NCBI GenBank assembly: GCA_031308135.1
Contig: JAHLJT010008446.1
Coordinates: 160,828,939-160,892,938, forward strand
Direction: 5' to 3'
From: Acheta domesticus
Lineage: Eukaryota > Arthropoda > Insecta > Orthoptera > Gryllidae
Length of the DNA stretch: 64,000 bases
Each line of letters begins with the position of its first letter. Position 1 is the stretch's first letter. Both the position numbers and the translations under genes were made by a program. Shown one piece after another: positions 43,563 to 55,354 of this stretch. The notes below the pieces were generated by a model. It saw only the letters and a program-made list of their open reading frames with translations. It was not told where the DNA came from and did no database searches.

Positions 43563-45200
43563 CAATTTTGCTCAACTTTTCATGAACACTAAGACGTTCG
43601 AAAATTACTATTGAGCAGGTATTGAACAGGTATTGAAAATGCACCTGGAAGGACAGTTTTCCAGTTATTTGTTTAACAATAAAATTGTGAAAAGTACATT
43701 TATACAACACAAAGTTCGAAAAATCTTAGTGGCAAGTTCTCTGAAAATCAAAAAATGAATAAGTTGAAAAATAAAGTGGTAATGACAATTCTGTAGTTGT
43801 CTGGCAAAAGCTGACACGTTCATTTTTTCAATTTTTGAGAGCAAATTTAATGTTTGACAGTACACCAAAAATAGCAATTGTTGTAAACTCGAATTCTATT
43901 AAATAATGCTTTAGTTTATACATCTGATCATAGATTCTAATCATTTCATATACATTCAATTATTTCCAAATATTATCTCCAATATTAAAAGTTAGTGCAG
44001 TGCATATCATGTTTTGACCCACCTATATTTTTTATCAATATGTGACATGTTCAAATATTACGGTTCAAAAGTAGAACAAAGAGCCATTTTAAGTTACACT
44101 GTGTTTTTGTAACAAGTACCGGTGTTGAATATTTTCAAACTTTATTCACAAATGATCAAATAGAAATTGAACAGAATATCACCTGTTATTAAGTTAAACA
44201 TGCATAATAGAAACTATTTTTTAAAATTAACAAAAATACTTCATACTCTTGTTGTGAACTTTCATTTGTCATCGCCATCACTATCTCCATTATCATTATC
44301 ATCGTTGTATTTATGTAATGTATAGTCAAGAAATGAGAATTTCTTACTGTAGTTACTAGGGAGTTGTAGAGCCCATGGTACAGCATCATTTAATGGGAGG
44401 AGGCTCCGTAGTTGCGCTTCTTGGGAGAATTTATAGGTAAATGTCCTCCCCGTGTTGCTAAAAATCTGACTAAGAACACTCCTTCGACTAATCGGGCCAC
44501 CTGCAGTCCATCGTCTCTTATCAATTTGTCGGAATGATTCCTCATTGGACAAAAACATTTAAAATTTATCACTCCAGAATTCCAAGTAAAATGAAGCCAA
44601 CTATCTTATTAATATAACATATATTAATCAAAAACTAAACCCTCCTACGTAAAATACAGAACAAATAATATATGAAAATCACTGCTGCATGCATTTATAA
44701 ACAATAGTACAAAAATAAAATATACATGATAATATGCAAACATGTCAGCTTTTGTCACATGAAAATAATTAAACGGGTTCTTGTCGTTTTAACGTTTGGA
44801 TATGATGACACTGACAATGTCCGAAAAGTCACTCAACATAAATATGCCATTTTGTCAGATGAAGGAAGGTAAGTTTCAAAGTAGCCTATGTGTCAATCAA
44901 AAACTCAATTTTAAAATTTTTGGACAGGTCAGCCAGATAACTATAGGATTTCCCTGCTTTTAAATGCGTGAAATCACTTTAATTTACGCATCTTTATTAT
45001 ACAAATAATACATGCAAGTGTGGTAAAGAGATGGTGTGTATTGAAATAACATGTTTTATGTAAAACAATTGACCATAATATCATATGTGGACAGATAATT
45101 TTTCCTTGTACCAATGTTCATATCCACATGCGTTTGTAAAACAACTGAAGTGATTTTCCTAACGGAAAAATAATAATCAGCGAGGTACCAAGTGGAACAA
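43563..45200. other. AT-rich sequence with one ordinary-looking frame
   Basis: Mostly featureless. The minus-strand frame 44558-44262 (98 codons, ending in a run of D/N/G from a simple repeat) has ordinary amino-acid composition in its first two thirds, but I recognise no domain and see no consensus splice sites bounding it. It might be an exon; I would not annotate it as one. Confidence 0.3.
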
Positions 45201-45289
45201 TAACGTCACTGCAGATTAATGAAGTGTTTCCAAACGTTTATCCGAGATTTCATGGCTTCGTTTCTTCGATTGGGCGATTGGGCGTTGGA

Positions 45290-45475
45290 GTGTTGCGGGC
45301 GCGGCAGGGCAGGGCAGGCCCGGGCCGCGCCAGGCGGCAGCGCTCGGCCGCTCCCGCGCGGGCCGCGCGGCGCCCCGGCCCCGGCCCCGGCCCCGGGCCT
45401 GCGCTGCGGCCTGCGTTGCCGCCTGCGTTGCTGCCCATATTTCTCTCGTGTGCGCTGCTCGGGATCATAACGGCC
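45290..45475. promoter_or_regulatory. GC-rich CpG island 2
   Basis: A compact island with CCCCGG runs (four units of CGGCCC near 45375-45400) and three tandem 12-bp units of the GCCTGCGTTGCC type at 45407-45442. No credible coding sequence. It could be a promoter element. Confidence 0.45.
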
Positions 45476-45829
45476 GCAATTATTCTTTTCTAATAATCCA
45501 TCGCGCCTCACACGATGAATAGGCAATGGCATATGTTTGCATCTGACACTGTTCTGTAAATAATAATTATGCCTGTGATTGAAAATATTATTCCCAGTTT
45601 ACGTGATTGAATCCCATTATAGCGCTCTCGGTCTCGCAACCAGTTTTGTGGTAATAACTGTCGAGGTAATGGCGGCAACAAGCGACATTTGTTTCACAGC
45701 AGCGTATATGAATGCCGTAAACTTGTTGTAAAATTGTTTACAATGTGATGGTTAAAAATGCATGAATGCGTGATATTTCACCTACCGAAGTACAAAATTG
45801 CATTATTGTTAACTTGCAATTGACATGGT

Positions 45830-46300
45830 ATGGAAGGCGCAGCGCAAGGAGTGCCGCGACGTTCTCGGCGCGGGCGGCGCGGGCGGCGCGGGCAGCGCGG
45901 GCGAGCGTGCTCGCGCGGGGCCTTCGACAGAAGGCTCTCCGCGGAGGGACTCTGCCCGTCTCTCCGCACACATTTCTTCGCCCCTCAACGATCCCCGCCA
46001 AGCAAACTACCACAATTTATGTTTCTCCACCACCATACGTCTTAAGAGAGCGAGTGGATAAGAAAGAATATAATTTAAAGTGTTGTTGAATGGGTGAGTA
46101 GAATGACGCGCAGCACAGTGAAGAGCGCCCGGATGTCTGTGATTTCTATGCCGTCGCGTGGCGTCCCGCTGTCTTACCCCATTCCATCCGTTTTCACCTC
46201 GTCCCAGCCTCAGTGCGTCCTTGCGGACTCATTCCTGTCTCTGTTCTCACGCGGGCTGCTCTCTGCCCTCCTGATGCGGCGCTGACATGCCATAAATCAT
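45830..46300. promoter_or_regulatory. GC-rich CpG island 3
   Basis: GC-rich with GCGGGCGGCGCGGGC units at 45870-45905, then a pyrimidine-rich stretch (46130-46280). Frames on both strands are composition-driven. No splice-bounded exon is convincing. Confidence 0.4.
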
Positions 46301-47190
46301 AACCTCGTGGACCTCCGCGCGATACTTTCAATCACCTTCATATTTATTTCATGGATCAGAGAAAGAATTATTTTCTGGTTTTGTGGTCTTGCAAACAATA
46401 CACACTACCGTTATATACAGCTCAGACATTTTCAAGTTAAATGTTTAAGAGAATAAGAAAGAACAATTTGAATGAAGTCCCCTGACAGAACACAATCGAC
46501 TGCACGTAAATGGCAAGGCGATGTGCTGTCACCGAAACTGCGGACGTATTTTATCATCTGCATTCTATTGAATTTTCCTGGTGACTCTTACTTAGGGTAC
46601 ATTTCATTACAGATTGATGACACTGCATGAAAGGTGTTAAGGTCAATTTACAAATTCTAACAGTTCCTGGCGTTGACATTGTTAAATGACAGAAAGATTG
46701 ATTTCTGAGTTATTTGAAAGCAATTTACAATCGACCAAACGAAATGTATATTCTTTGCTTCCATTGAAGGTCAATTCAATGCAATTATATTTCAAATATA
46801 AATTGAAAAATTTGGCACCAACAGCGGTACGGATGAAATAAAATTAATGATGTTGGTGTATGACTGCTTTAACTTCAGATTTGCTCATTTATTGTAGCAT
46901 TTTACAGCTGTCGATTTCTTCACTTATTAAAGAAAGACAACACGTAAAAAGTAAATCAAACAATAGAATTAATTGAATATATTTCAAAATCTGAAGGTGA
47001 TTATCTGTGATCAGCGTTAAACGCATTAATGTATCTTAAAAATTCAATATATCAACGATTTTCCCTATTATTAGTTATAACTTACACTTTTGGATTTTAA
47101 TTATGAATGAAACGATTTCCTGTTCTTTAAATTTTCTTGATACTCTGAATTAAAAATCGACGCACAAAGTAATGAGACTCCAATGTATCC
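46301..47190. other. AT-rich non-coding sequence
   Basis: I see no gene or repeat here. Confidence 0.4.
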
Positions 47191-47242
47191 ATAAAAGATA
47201 CGGAGGAGAATGTCCGAGAACCGTGCCCATTACTACAGATTG

Positions 47243-47345
47243 TGAGCGAGCGGGCGGGCAAGCGGGCGAGGGCGAGCGGGCGAGGGCGAGCGGGCGAGCG
47301 GGCGAGCGGGCGGGCGGGCGGGCGGGCGGCGAGCGAGAGCAAGCG
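47243..47345. repeat. GCGAGCGGGC-type tandem tract inside a GC-rich island
   Basis: Alternating GAGCGGGC and GGGCGAGC units followed by (GCGG)n. It makes arginine/alanine-rich frames in all phases; none is a gene. The sequence around it (47190-47400) is a further CpG-dense island. Confidence 0.8.
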
Positions 47346-47400
47346 GCGGGCGGCGCCTGAGGGCGACGCTGACCTCCGCATGCTGCCACGCGTCGCTGTT

Positions 47401-48100
47401 ATCACTCGAAATAACCTACGGCTATATGAATGTAGCTCACGTTCATAAAACTCTGTAAATAAATCATTAACGTGATCCAGTCGCCGTCCGTCAGTTGCCC
47501 TCTCTCGCCGTCCTATTCCCCCAAACTAACCCCGCGTGGGTAAATATAAACCGGCAATAACAATTCTGCATTATATAGACAGCTATCGCATTTTGCATCA
47601 AGCTCTTCTGTCACGCGTAAAGTGGAAATTACACTGGTCACAGTAGCATACAAATGAGAAGGCTTGTGTAATGGAAAATTTGCATATCAGAGGATCTTGA
47701 ATTGTGTAAACTGTTTTACAAAGGTATGTTCCGATGTAAGAAATTATCTACTTAAGGAGACATTTTGATGTTAAATAAATATTAAGAAGTTTTTTGTATA
47801 TTGGAACAATAGTCGTAAATATTCGAAGAAACGTCTAACCGCCAGCATTTTCCCGAATATAATGCATTTATTGCTGACTTGATTTACTTTCCGTGTAAAT
47901 GATATTATATTAAAGAATTGTTAAAACTTGGATTAATTAAATTAAATAAATTGAAATAAGTTTTTTAACCATTTTATTTTTTTTGGATATTTTTGTATCA
48001 GTGTTTAATGGATATTCTTTTAATTTTAATTCTTTCATAATGTACCTTTATAAGAATATCAATTTGTATTCTACCGAACATTTTTATGTGCGCTCTCTTT
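47401..48100. other. AT-rich non-coding sequence
   Basis: No recognisable feature apart from a short GC-richer patch at 47470-47550. Confidence 0.4.
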
Positions 48101-48106
48101 ATGTGT

Positions 48107-48147
48107 GTTTTGCACGTGCAGGTTATCTCACCCTGTACGTGCAAAAC
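48107..48147. repeat. 16-bp hairpin containing an E-box
   Basis: GTTTTGCACGTGCAGG, loop TTATCTCA, then CCCTGTACGTGCAAAAC. One mismatch in the stem. The left arm holds CACGTG. It lies about 500 bp downstream of the donor of the signal-peptide exon, in what would be intron 1 of that gene. Confidence 0.65.
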
Positions 48148-48382
48148 TTTTTGTAGCGATATTTAAGTCGCGCTGAATATTCAGTTTTGATGAAATTGAA
48201 GGTAAACATAGTTGCAGTTGCGTAAGTGCAGGTCCTTAAAATATTAAAAGTAACTCTGTCTAATCAAAATACAAGACTTTGAGATTTTTATTTGCGTAGC
48301 AAGCGTGACATTTTTTAGACATGCGTATGTTTGAGGGGGTGTTTGGGCTGCCTTGGCGTGAGCGAGGCCTGTGCGTGGCGAG

Positions 48383-48455
48383 CAGCGGCGCTGCGCCGGG
48401 GCAGCGCCGGGGCAGCGCCGGGGCAGCGCCGGGGCAGCGCCGGGGCAGCGCCGCC
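48383..48455. repeat. 11-bp GGGGCAGCGCC tandem repeat
   Basis: Five perfect consecutive units of GGGGCAGCGCC plus partial units. As 11 is not divisible by 3, the frames across it rotate through all three phases, and the predicted alanine/glycine/arginine-rich proteins are artefacts. It is part of a GC-rich island at about 48340-48510. Confidence 0.9.
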
Positions 48456-48619
48456 AAGGAGGCGGCGGGCGCCGCGCCGCGGGCGCGCCCTAGCCCTGGG
48501 CCGCCTACTCCAGGTGCTATTTCGGGCTACATGATCGCTGAACCACTCCGCGCCGAGTCAGTGCCAATCTCTCATTACATACTGACTTTGGCGGAAGCAT
48601 AGATTGGAGTAGTACTCAC

Positions 48620-48683
48620 CGGTGGCTTGAAGCACGAGGTGCAGAGCCAGCGCGAGGAGCGCCGTGTGGCTGGACAGAAGCAT
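48620..48683 (-). CDS. First coding exon with signal peptide; host gene, product unknown
   Basis: The minus-strand ATG at 48683 opens a 21-residue signal peptide, MLLSSHTALLALALHLVLQAT, then one base (G, 48620) and a consensus donor GTGAGT (48619-48614). The peptide has a short polar start, a leucine/alanine-rich hydrophobic core and a small-residue end (QAT), which are classical signal-peptide features. The exon ends in phase 1, usual for signal-peptide exons that precede immunoglobulin-type domain exons in cell-surface proteins. That is suggestive only; no second exon is visible in the window. Position -3 is G, acceptable for translation start. An in-frame ATG at 48767 would add 28 residues and bury the peptide, so I prefer 48683. 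GC-rich islands lie upstream (49.2-50.7 kb) as possible promoter. Confidence 0.6.
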
Positions 48684-49240
48684 GACGCGGACAGCTGTTG
48701 CTCTGGATGGCTGAGAGAGGACCGATGAAGACAATATGACTGGAACTGCTGTTGCACTTATTTGCACTGGTTTCTTAGATTGAAAATCCTAAATTTTTCA
48801 TTTAACACTTTTTCACACACCTTTCAGAATTCGTTTCTCTTTCCAAAATGAATAGAGATGAGATGCGCTGGAAATGTGACGATGCAGTGTTTTTTTATTG
48901 CTTATTTTGCGTATCGTAAAGGACAACTCAAAACGTTTCTGGTCTCTTAAATCTGTCTTCAAATATTGCGCAAATATATTATATTTATAACTGTAATTGC
49001 ACTTACTGACTTTTCTTCTAGTTTTTTCTTTTCTAATGCAAAACTTACTCAAACATCTGAACGTTATACTTAGTTGTCGTTTAGGTACTAACAACTCTGA
49101 ACTTAAAAGTTTCTTGGGAAAGAAAAGAGTTCCCGGTGGTAAATGTTTGTTGTTTTCTTTATTCTAGGAAGGAGGTCGGAGCATGAGGCGGAATTTGGCG
49201 GATTATCTTCGTTTTTGATTTGATGCACTAGTGTACTCGT
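48684..49240. other. Sequence upstream of the signal-peptide exon
   Basis: On the minus strand this would be 5' UTR or intron. No coding features are evident. A minus-strand frame at 49094-48813 (93 codons, K/R/S-rich) has no recognisable motif. Confidence 0.35.
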
Positions 49241-49249
49241 TGGTAGCGA

Positions 49250-50060
49250 ATATGGCTGAGTGCGAGCGTGGAAGGCGTGGAAGGCGTGGAAGACGTTGCC
49301 TGCGCTAAGGAGCTTGCAATAGCAGCGGTCGACTCACTGCCCGCCTACTTACGCGCAAGTCCACACGCGGACGGCGGCGGCTCAGGCCACGCGGCGGCGC
49401 CACGCTGACGTTGCCGGTGGCGTGGGCGCGAGCACAGCGGCGGGGCTCGGTGGGGCGCGGCGGGGCGCGGCGGGGCGGCGCGGGGCGCGGGGCGCGAGGC
49501 GCGGAGCGCGCGGGGCGCAGCGCGGGTGCGCGGCACGGCGCGGGGCGGACGCGATGGGATGCGACGCGGCGCGGCGCGGCGCGGCGAAAGGAACGAGGCG
49601 CGAGGCGCGAGGCACGGTTGGCGTGGAGGCGGCGGCGGTGGCGGCGGCGGCGCTGCGCTCCGCGCTGGCCCGTCTACGGACAACGTGTGCGGCCTGGCCG
49701 GGCCGGTTAGCGGCGTGGCTCGCCTCGATCGCATGGCGCCGCGGAAGGGAGGGGCCGGGAGGGGCGCCGCCGTACGCCAGTGGTGGGGCGCGGAGGCGGC
49801 GTGCGGGGCGCGGGCGGAGGGCCGCGCGCGCACCACGCGGCGTGTGCGCGCGCTCTCTGTCTGTCTCTGTTTCTCTCTGTCCCGCACCCTCCTGCTAGCT
49901 CTCCCGCGCGCCTCCCGCTCGCCTCCCGCACGCCGCGCCCCGTGCTCGCTCCCGTGGCGCCTCCCGACACTCCGCTTGCCTGCGCTCGTGCGGTCGAATA
50001 TAAGAAAAGGATAGGTAGCAACCTACGGATAAAAAGGGAAGGATAGACGGAAATGTAAGA
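49250..50060. promoter_or_regulatory. GC-rich CpG island 4 (largest)
   Basis: About 800 bp, extremely CpG-rich at 49400-49650 (many GGCGCGGGGCGCG units), then a pyrimidine-rich tract with CTCTCTGTCTGTCTCTG (about 49853-49880). At 49266-49294 there are three GTGGAAGGC units. Open frames occur in all phases on both strands with R/A/G/P-rich products, which is a composition effect. Its position 0.6-1.4 kb upstream of the minus-strand signal-peptide exon makes it the best promoter candidate in the window. Confidence 0.5.
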
Positions 50061-50159
50061 GGGGAGCATCGCCAGAAAGTGGAGAAATTTGGATCAATGT
50101 TTTCTCCTTCGTTTTCTTTCGCCATGACTTCTGTACTATCTTAGGAAGGTTCTGTGCTT

Positions 50160-50680
50160 GTGAAATACCTGAGCGTTGTGCCGCGGTGCACGGCAGCGTT
50201 GCGGGTTGCCGACGTGCTACCTACATCTGGCCGCTCCGTTTCATAATTGGGCTGTGACTAGGAAGATCGAGGAATCCCGTGGTCGGCATGGAAGACGCGG
50301 CGGTGAGCGGAATTTGTGGTGCTAGGTGCCGACTATACCGCACATGTACCTAGGAAAGTACTCTACGTCCGCACAGCATGTGCTGAGGATAATCGCCGGG
50401 CCCACTGCGCCGTCCCGGAAGCCGAAAGGGGCGTCGGGAAGCCGCAGTCTCCGCGGAGCACATAAATGCTGACGGATACGCTCAGGCGCTCTGGGCGTTT
50501 TTTCCGGCTTCCGAGCATAGCCCACCAATTGCGGTCGTAATTGGACAGCAGGAGACACTGGGAGACGAAGTGCGTCTTCCGGACCTGCGTCGCGTCGCCA
50601 CCCCCCGTTTCGCGCCGCCGCCTTTCCTGCCACGCGCTCACCCGTGAAATTACTCGAGCTTGTGTTAGCAAGCTTCATTG
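50160..50680. promoter_or_regulatory. GC-rich island 5
   Basis: Moderately GC-rich, unlike the simple repeats of island 4, with more ordinary base order. Minus-strand frames (50678-50322) are open but show no domain. A short plus-strand start, MEDAA followed by GTGAGC (50288-50308), looks like an ATG exon with a donor, but is too short to support. It may be 5' non-coding sequence of a host gene. Confidence 0.35.
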
Positions 50681-53600
50681 CTGTATAGGTCGAACGTGTA
50701 TCACTTTTCTATATTTTTCGAAAGTAAAATTGTTACAATGATTTATAATGTGAACCTTATTGAATTTTGTTTAGTGAGCTACCTGAAGGAATTATGTGAA
50801 GTGCATTAGGAGTATGAGTATATTGATCAATGGATCCACGCACTAAGTTATATCAATTTTAATAAATGATATGCGATTTTATTAATACACTCTATTTGCT
50901 TTAGATACCATGTAGAGGAGATATACCAGAATACTTCTTAAAAATATAGAATGTTCCTATTTAACATTGTTTTCTCTATTTTAACAATACAAATTTCGAG
51001 CCTTCTGATTCCCTAGAGTGTCAGCAGGCCGTCTTTCTGATTTGTGATATACAATATTTCATGAGTTATTTGTGCAATTTGGGGAATTTAAAACAGCACT
51101 TGCTTTCTTATCAACATTTTTTACTTTTTCCAATTTTCGAAATTTCAGAAAGTTCAACGAAAATCAGACCTGCGTGAATTTTTGAGCGTCCTTTATTCTA
51201 TCTGAGGAAAATAAATAAAAATTTGAAGCCACTTTTCAGAATTTTTTAAAAAATTCAGTAAATTAAAGCAAAAATTACGCGAGAATTACTTGTTAATTGA
51301 AAAAGTTGTACATGATCTATAAACCGGAAGAGGTCGAGTAGTAGAATTATGACCCCAGGCTTTATTTTTTCATCTATAATTTTGCTTGAAAGTATTGTAA
51401 CTCTTGTGATTTTCAGTACCTTGCCCCTAAATTTGGCAAAATCCATTACACGTCACACGATACCATGCTGTCAATTCTCAGAAATTGATTTTATCTCGCT
51501 GGTGTCTTTGGGGTGACAAAGCTTCCGTGCTGCCTCTTACATTAGAGCCACTTTGACAAGCAGAGCCTACCGGCCCACCGCCCACCGAGACCTTGCAATA
51601 ACCTACATTTCCTTCAACACAATATTACGAATATGCTCTATTAACATTCAAGAGGATAAAATGCCATTGATACTTCCAGGAATCAGCAGAAACAAGGATT
51701 GCAGACGAAAGTTTGCATCATATTTCGTACTTGATTTATAGTGCAATCAATAATAACAGAATTGCCGTGAGATTTCATATTTAAAATAACACATATTGCA
51801 TTCAGTGGAGTACAAGGAGTATACATTCTCAGAAAAAAAACTAACAAGAAAAATGTGAAATTTATTCAAGAAATTTAGACGCAGACCATTCCGTAAAATG
51901 CAAGAAATGTAAAAATACATTTTCGATGTAAAAGTTTTTCCGATTGAAATAATGGTGAGTAAAAATTGATTACATATCACATTGTAATCTTGCGCTCATC
52001 GCGCGTGACTATTCACTACGGCCGGTTGGAGAGCAAACTCGCTACGTGCAAAGACCAGAGCACAAAACCTGGTTGAAAAAAATTTATTTCTATTAATAGT
52101 AAAGGAGTTCCACAATGATCTCAGGTGTGATTTTACCTAATAGGGATTCTAAAACAACCATCACGTAAATGACAAGTAAAATAAACAATATTTAACGAAA
52201 CACAAAATAATAAGTCACATTATTTGTCTATTTAATACCTTCAGTCGTTACTTAAAACATTAATCACATAAACATCAACCAAAACAAAGAAGAGTTAGCA
52301 CTTCAATGTTCTTTTTACTATGAAGCTTCTTTTTCTTCATTTGAATTTCTTACTTGTGTTTCAGATTAATACGAAATCTAAAATAAACACGCAAAAGCGT
52401 ACACTTTCCTTTCTCATTAACATTCCAACAAAAATACAAAACATCACACTTTTATTTTACTATAGTTTCAACGTTTCAGTTCCCAAATTCGAAACCTCAA
52501 TTCCGATCTTATCTTCCTTACATCACTAGTATTTTTCGTCTTCAAATTTCAAATTATATTAATATTAAGTGCGAAAGCCTGGAATCTTTTAATTTACCTT
52601 GTGTCTCAACTTCGGTGATATACATATAATCATTTACACAAGTTTCATTTTTTCTAATTCTCATTACGAAACCTCTTTCTAATCTGTTCTCTCTTTCTCA
52701 ATAACTATTTCTTTGTTATTTATTACTTATTACCCCTTCACTATTTACTCATATTTTATTCAAATTCTATTCACATAATAAATTTCTCCTTCACACTCAT
52801 TCGCTTCAAAATAAATCTTTTGTACACACTTATATAATTTGATGGTTCCTACACTCTTATAAGCATTGCATTAAGTTGATGTAAGAAAAGATTCGAGTTT
52901 TATATTCAAATTGAATCGCTTATTGAAAAACGGAAGAAAGCCCACTTTTATCGAAAATAAGTTGAGATATACTTTTCATCTTAGGCCTCCACCCACTGAT
53001 TAGCGGAAATAGAAGAAAGTCCCTACACAAACAATGAAGTTACAGCATGTTAACAAATTTTACATGCTACATTCTGTGATTTTACATACACCCATGAAAA
53101 CCCAGGCTGTCGTCTGCTCGAAATGAATAGATGGCGTGGATCGTAAAACATACAGACTTATTAAAAGGAAATAAAAAACCGTATGTTTAAAAAATATGAC
53201 ATACAATTCAAATGTTTGGATAAATTACAAAAAGTTGATAGATATTAAAAAATAATTAAATATATGCCATCAGAATATCAGGAGTTTTATAATAACCTGT
53301 TTCAACGGCCCTCAGGAACTCAGTTCAATCTGGTGAAGAAGATTAAATAGTTTTTACTGTGCATTTAATCAAATCATTTATTTCCTATAACATTACTATC
53401 ATGTATTACTTTGAAGGCGATGTACGGAAATTAAATGTTAATAAATCAATAAAAATTTGAGTAAAAATATAAATAAATGTCTTTATTTCAATTTCTTTGT
53501 AAATTACCCATGAGAGAATTTTGAAAAAAAAATTGTCCGTCAACTTTAAACGAAGATAGACTTAAAAATAATTTCTATCAAATATATTAAAACTGTTCAC

Positions 53601-53800
53601 CGTTAAGGAGAGCTTATTTTTCACTACAAGTTCGTAAAGCATCACAAAACTGTAGCAACAATACTGTAACCATCAGTAAGTTTTTCTTTGTTTTCTCTAA
53701 AAATAGATGCATGGAATACCTTTCCTTTCACAATCAGGATTCAATTGTAAGGTGCAAGTTTTAACTCTTCCAGAAATTTCTGATCAATGCTATAGATGAA
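50681..53800. other. AT-rich non-coding sequence with a repeat fragment
   Basis: No supportable gene. At about 51050-51240 there is a minus-strand fragment of the unclassified repeat (blocks like CGAAAATCAGACCTG, and the counterpart of GAAAATT...CGAAATTGC). The remainder, including all frames under 80 codons, is featureless. Confidence 0.45.
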
Positions 53801-55354
53801 CTTGAGTGGAGCAATGCAGGACGTGACTTTCTGTGACGAGAGTTGGCGCAGCCACGACATAGCTCGGCGCCGTCCTAGACGCCGCCGACAAATTCCATCT
53901 TAGTGCTTCACGTACCGATGCCTGCTGTACTACACCTTGCGTATTCTAGTTGCACTTCAACTTTGAGACAGACTTGGATAATAGATTCTGAACACCAGCG
54001 CCACTGTTGACTCGAGAGTGTTCACTTCTCATTTCACTCGGTAGTAAGTGACCGATGTTGACTCCACTCTCCCTGCTTCATTCTCTTGGGATATAAAGAA
54101 AAACTCGTTTTCTCTCGCTTTCTGGCAGCGTAGATAACTTGCTCTCTCCAGATTGGTTGATTTCTTATATTCCCAACCCTTCTTCCGAGGAAATCCTGTC
54201 GCCCGTGAAGCTATCCGCTGTACACGATATAGCATGTGGTGCATGTGCGGAATTGAACTTTGACATCCGTGCCTGATGACTGACTCCATCAAGCGGTCAC
54301 AACATATATTCTCAAACTAACGTTTAAAATGCGTTATTGTTTGCGAACTTATTTTGCATTATATAAAAAATATGATTTTAATAAGCATGGTCAACAAGTC
54401 TTTGAGTTTTTTAATTATAATAATTGTTATAAATAAATAAGTACTGTATTAATAAAGTTAAGGATATAAGAATCATTTAAATGCCTAATTATATTAATTG
54501 ATAACTCCACTATGCAACCAAAGTTACTCTGCGGTCCGTTTTCTCTCAATGCGACCCGTTACGTTCACAGTCAAGACACGAGCCCCCCCCCCCAGATTAA
54601 TCTTGCATCGCAAAGGCAAAGTTGTCATAACGATTCAGCGCGCGCGGCAGTGTTTAGACTGCCCATCGGTTTTTTTTCTTTCTAAAGGGTTTCACCCAAC
54701 ATGTGCAAGAAAAGTTCTAAAGAATACCAAAACATGATAAAAAATTGTTTTTTGTTTAAAAATTAACAGATTAAAGTTTTCATGTTCAAGTACAACAATC
54801 CAAATATGTAAACATTATTTGTTATCAGAAAAGACACCAAACGCTGTTTCTCCACTGTTAGTAAAAAATACAATTTTGTATTTATTTCAGTAGCATTGCA
54901 AGTTTCAACACTGAAAGATGCTGGTCTCAAAGTTTGGCAATGGCACTTTAGCCTTGCCTCCGTTCATCACTCATAGTTCTGCGAAAGGAAACGATTTAAA
55001 AATGTGTTGATGAATGAGTCCCACCGTGGCATAGATATTTTATTACGCGTTCGAAATTGCATCAAATTTTGACACTGCAAACTCAGCTTCAGTCTACAAT
55101 TCTTTTTTATTATTCAGATTTGTTCTTTTAATTTTATTAATATTTTCTCTTATGTTACATTTTCTATTTCTAAATAATAAAACAAATTGAAATATTGTTA
55201 TATACAAATAAACTGTAAAAAATATAAAAATATAACGTGGAATATTCAACAAAAATAAATAAAAGTAAACCTTATAAATATCACAAAATAATTGGTCTAC
55301 AATTGGGACTGATAAAATGCAGAATTCTTTGATTAACAAAATTACAAATAGTAT
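53801..55354. other. Unclassified, partly GC-richer sequence
   Basis: A GC-richer patch at 53810-54300 contains a minus-strand frame (54292-54029, 87 codons) without recognisable motif. A poly-C run of 11-12 bases lies at about 54584. No gene is supportable. Confidence 0.35.

Noticed and set aside
49345..50069. Long frames of up to 180 codons on both strands in the largest GC-rich island
   Set aside because: Composition-driven, overlapping in all phases, with no motifs and no splice context.
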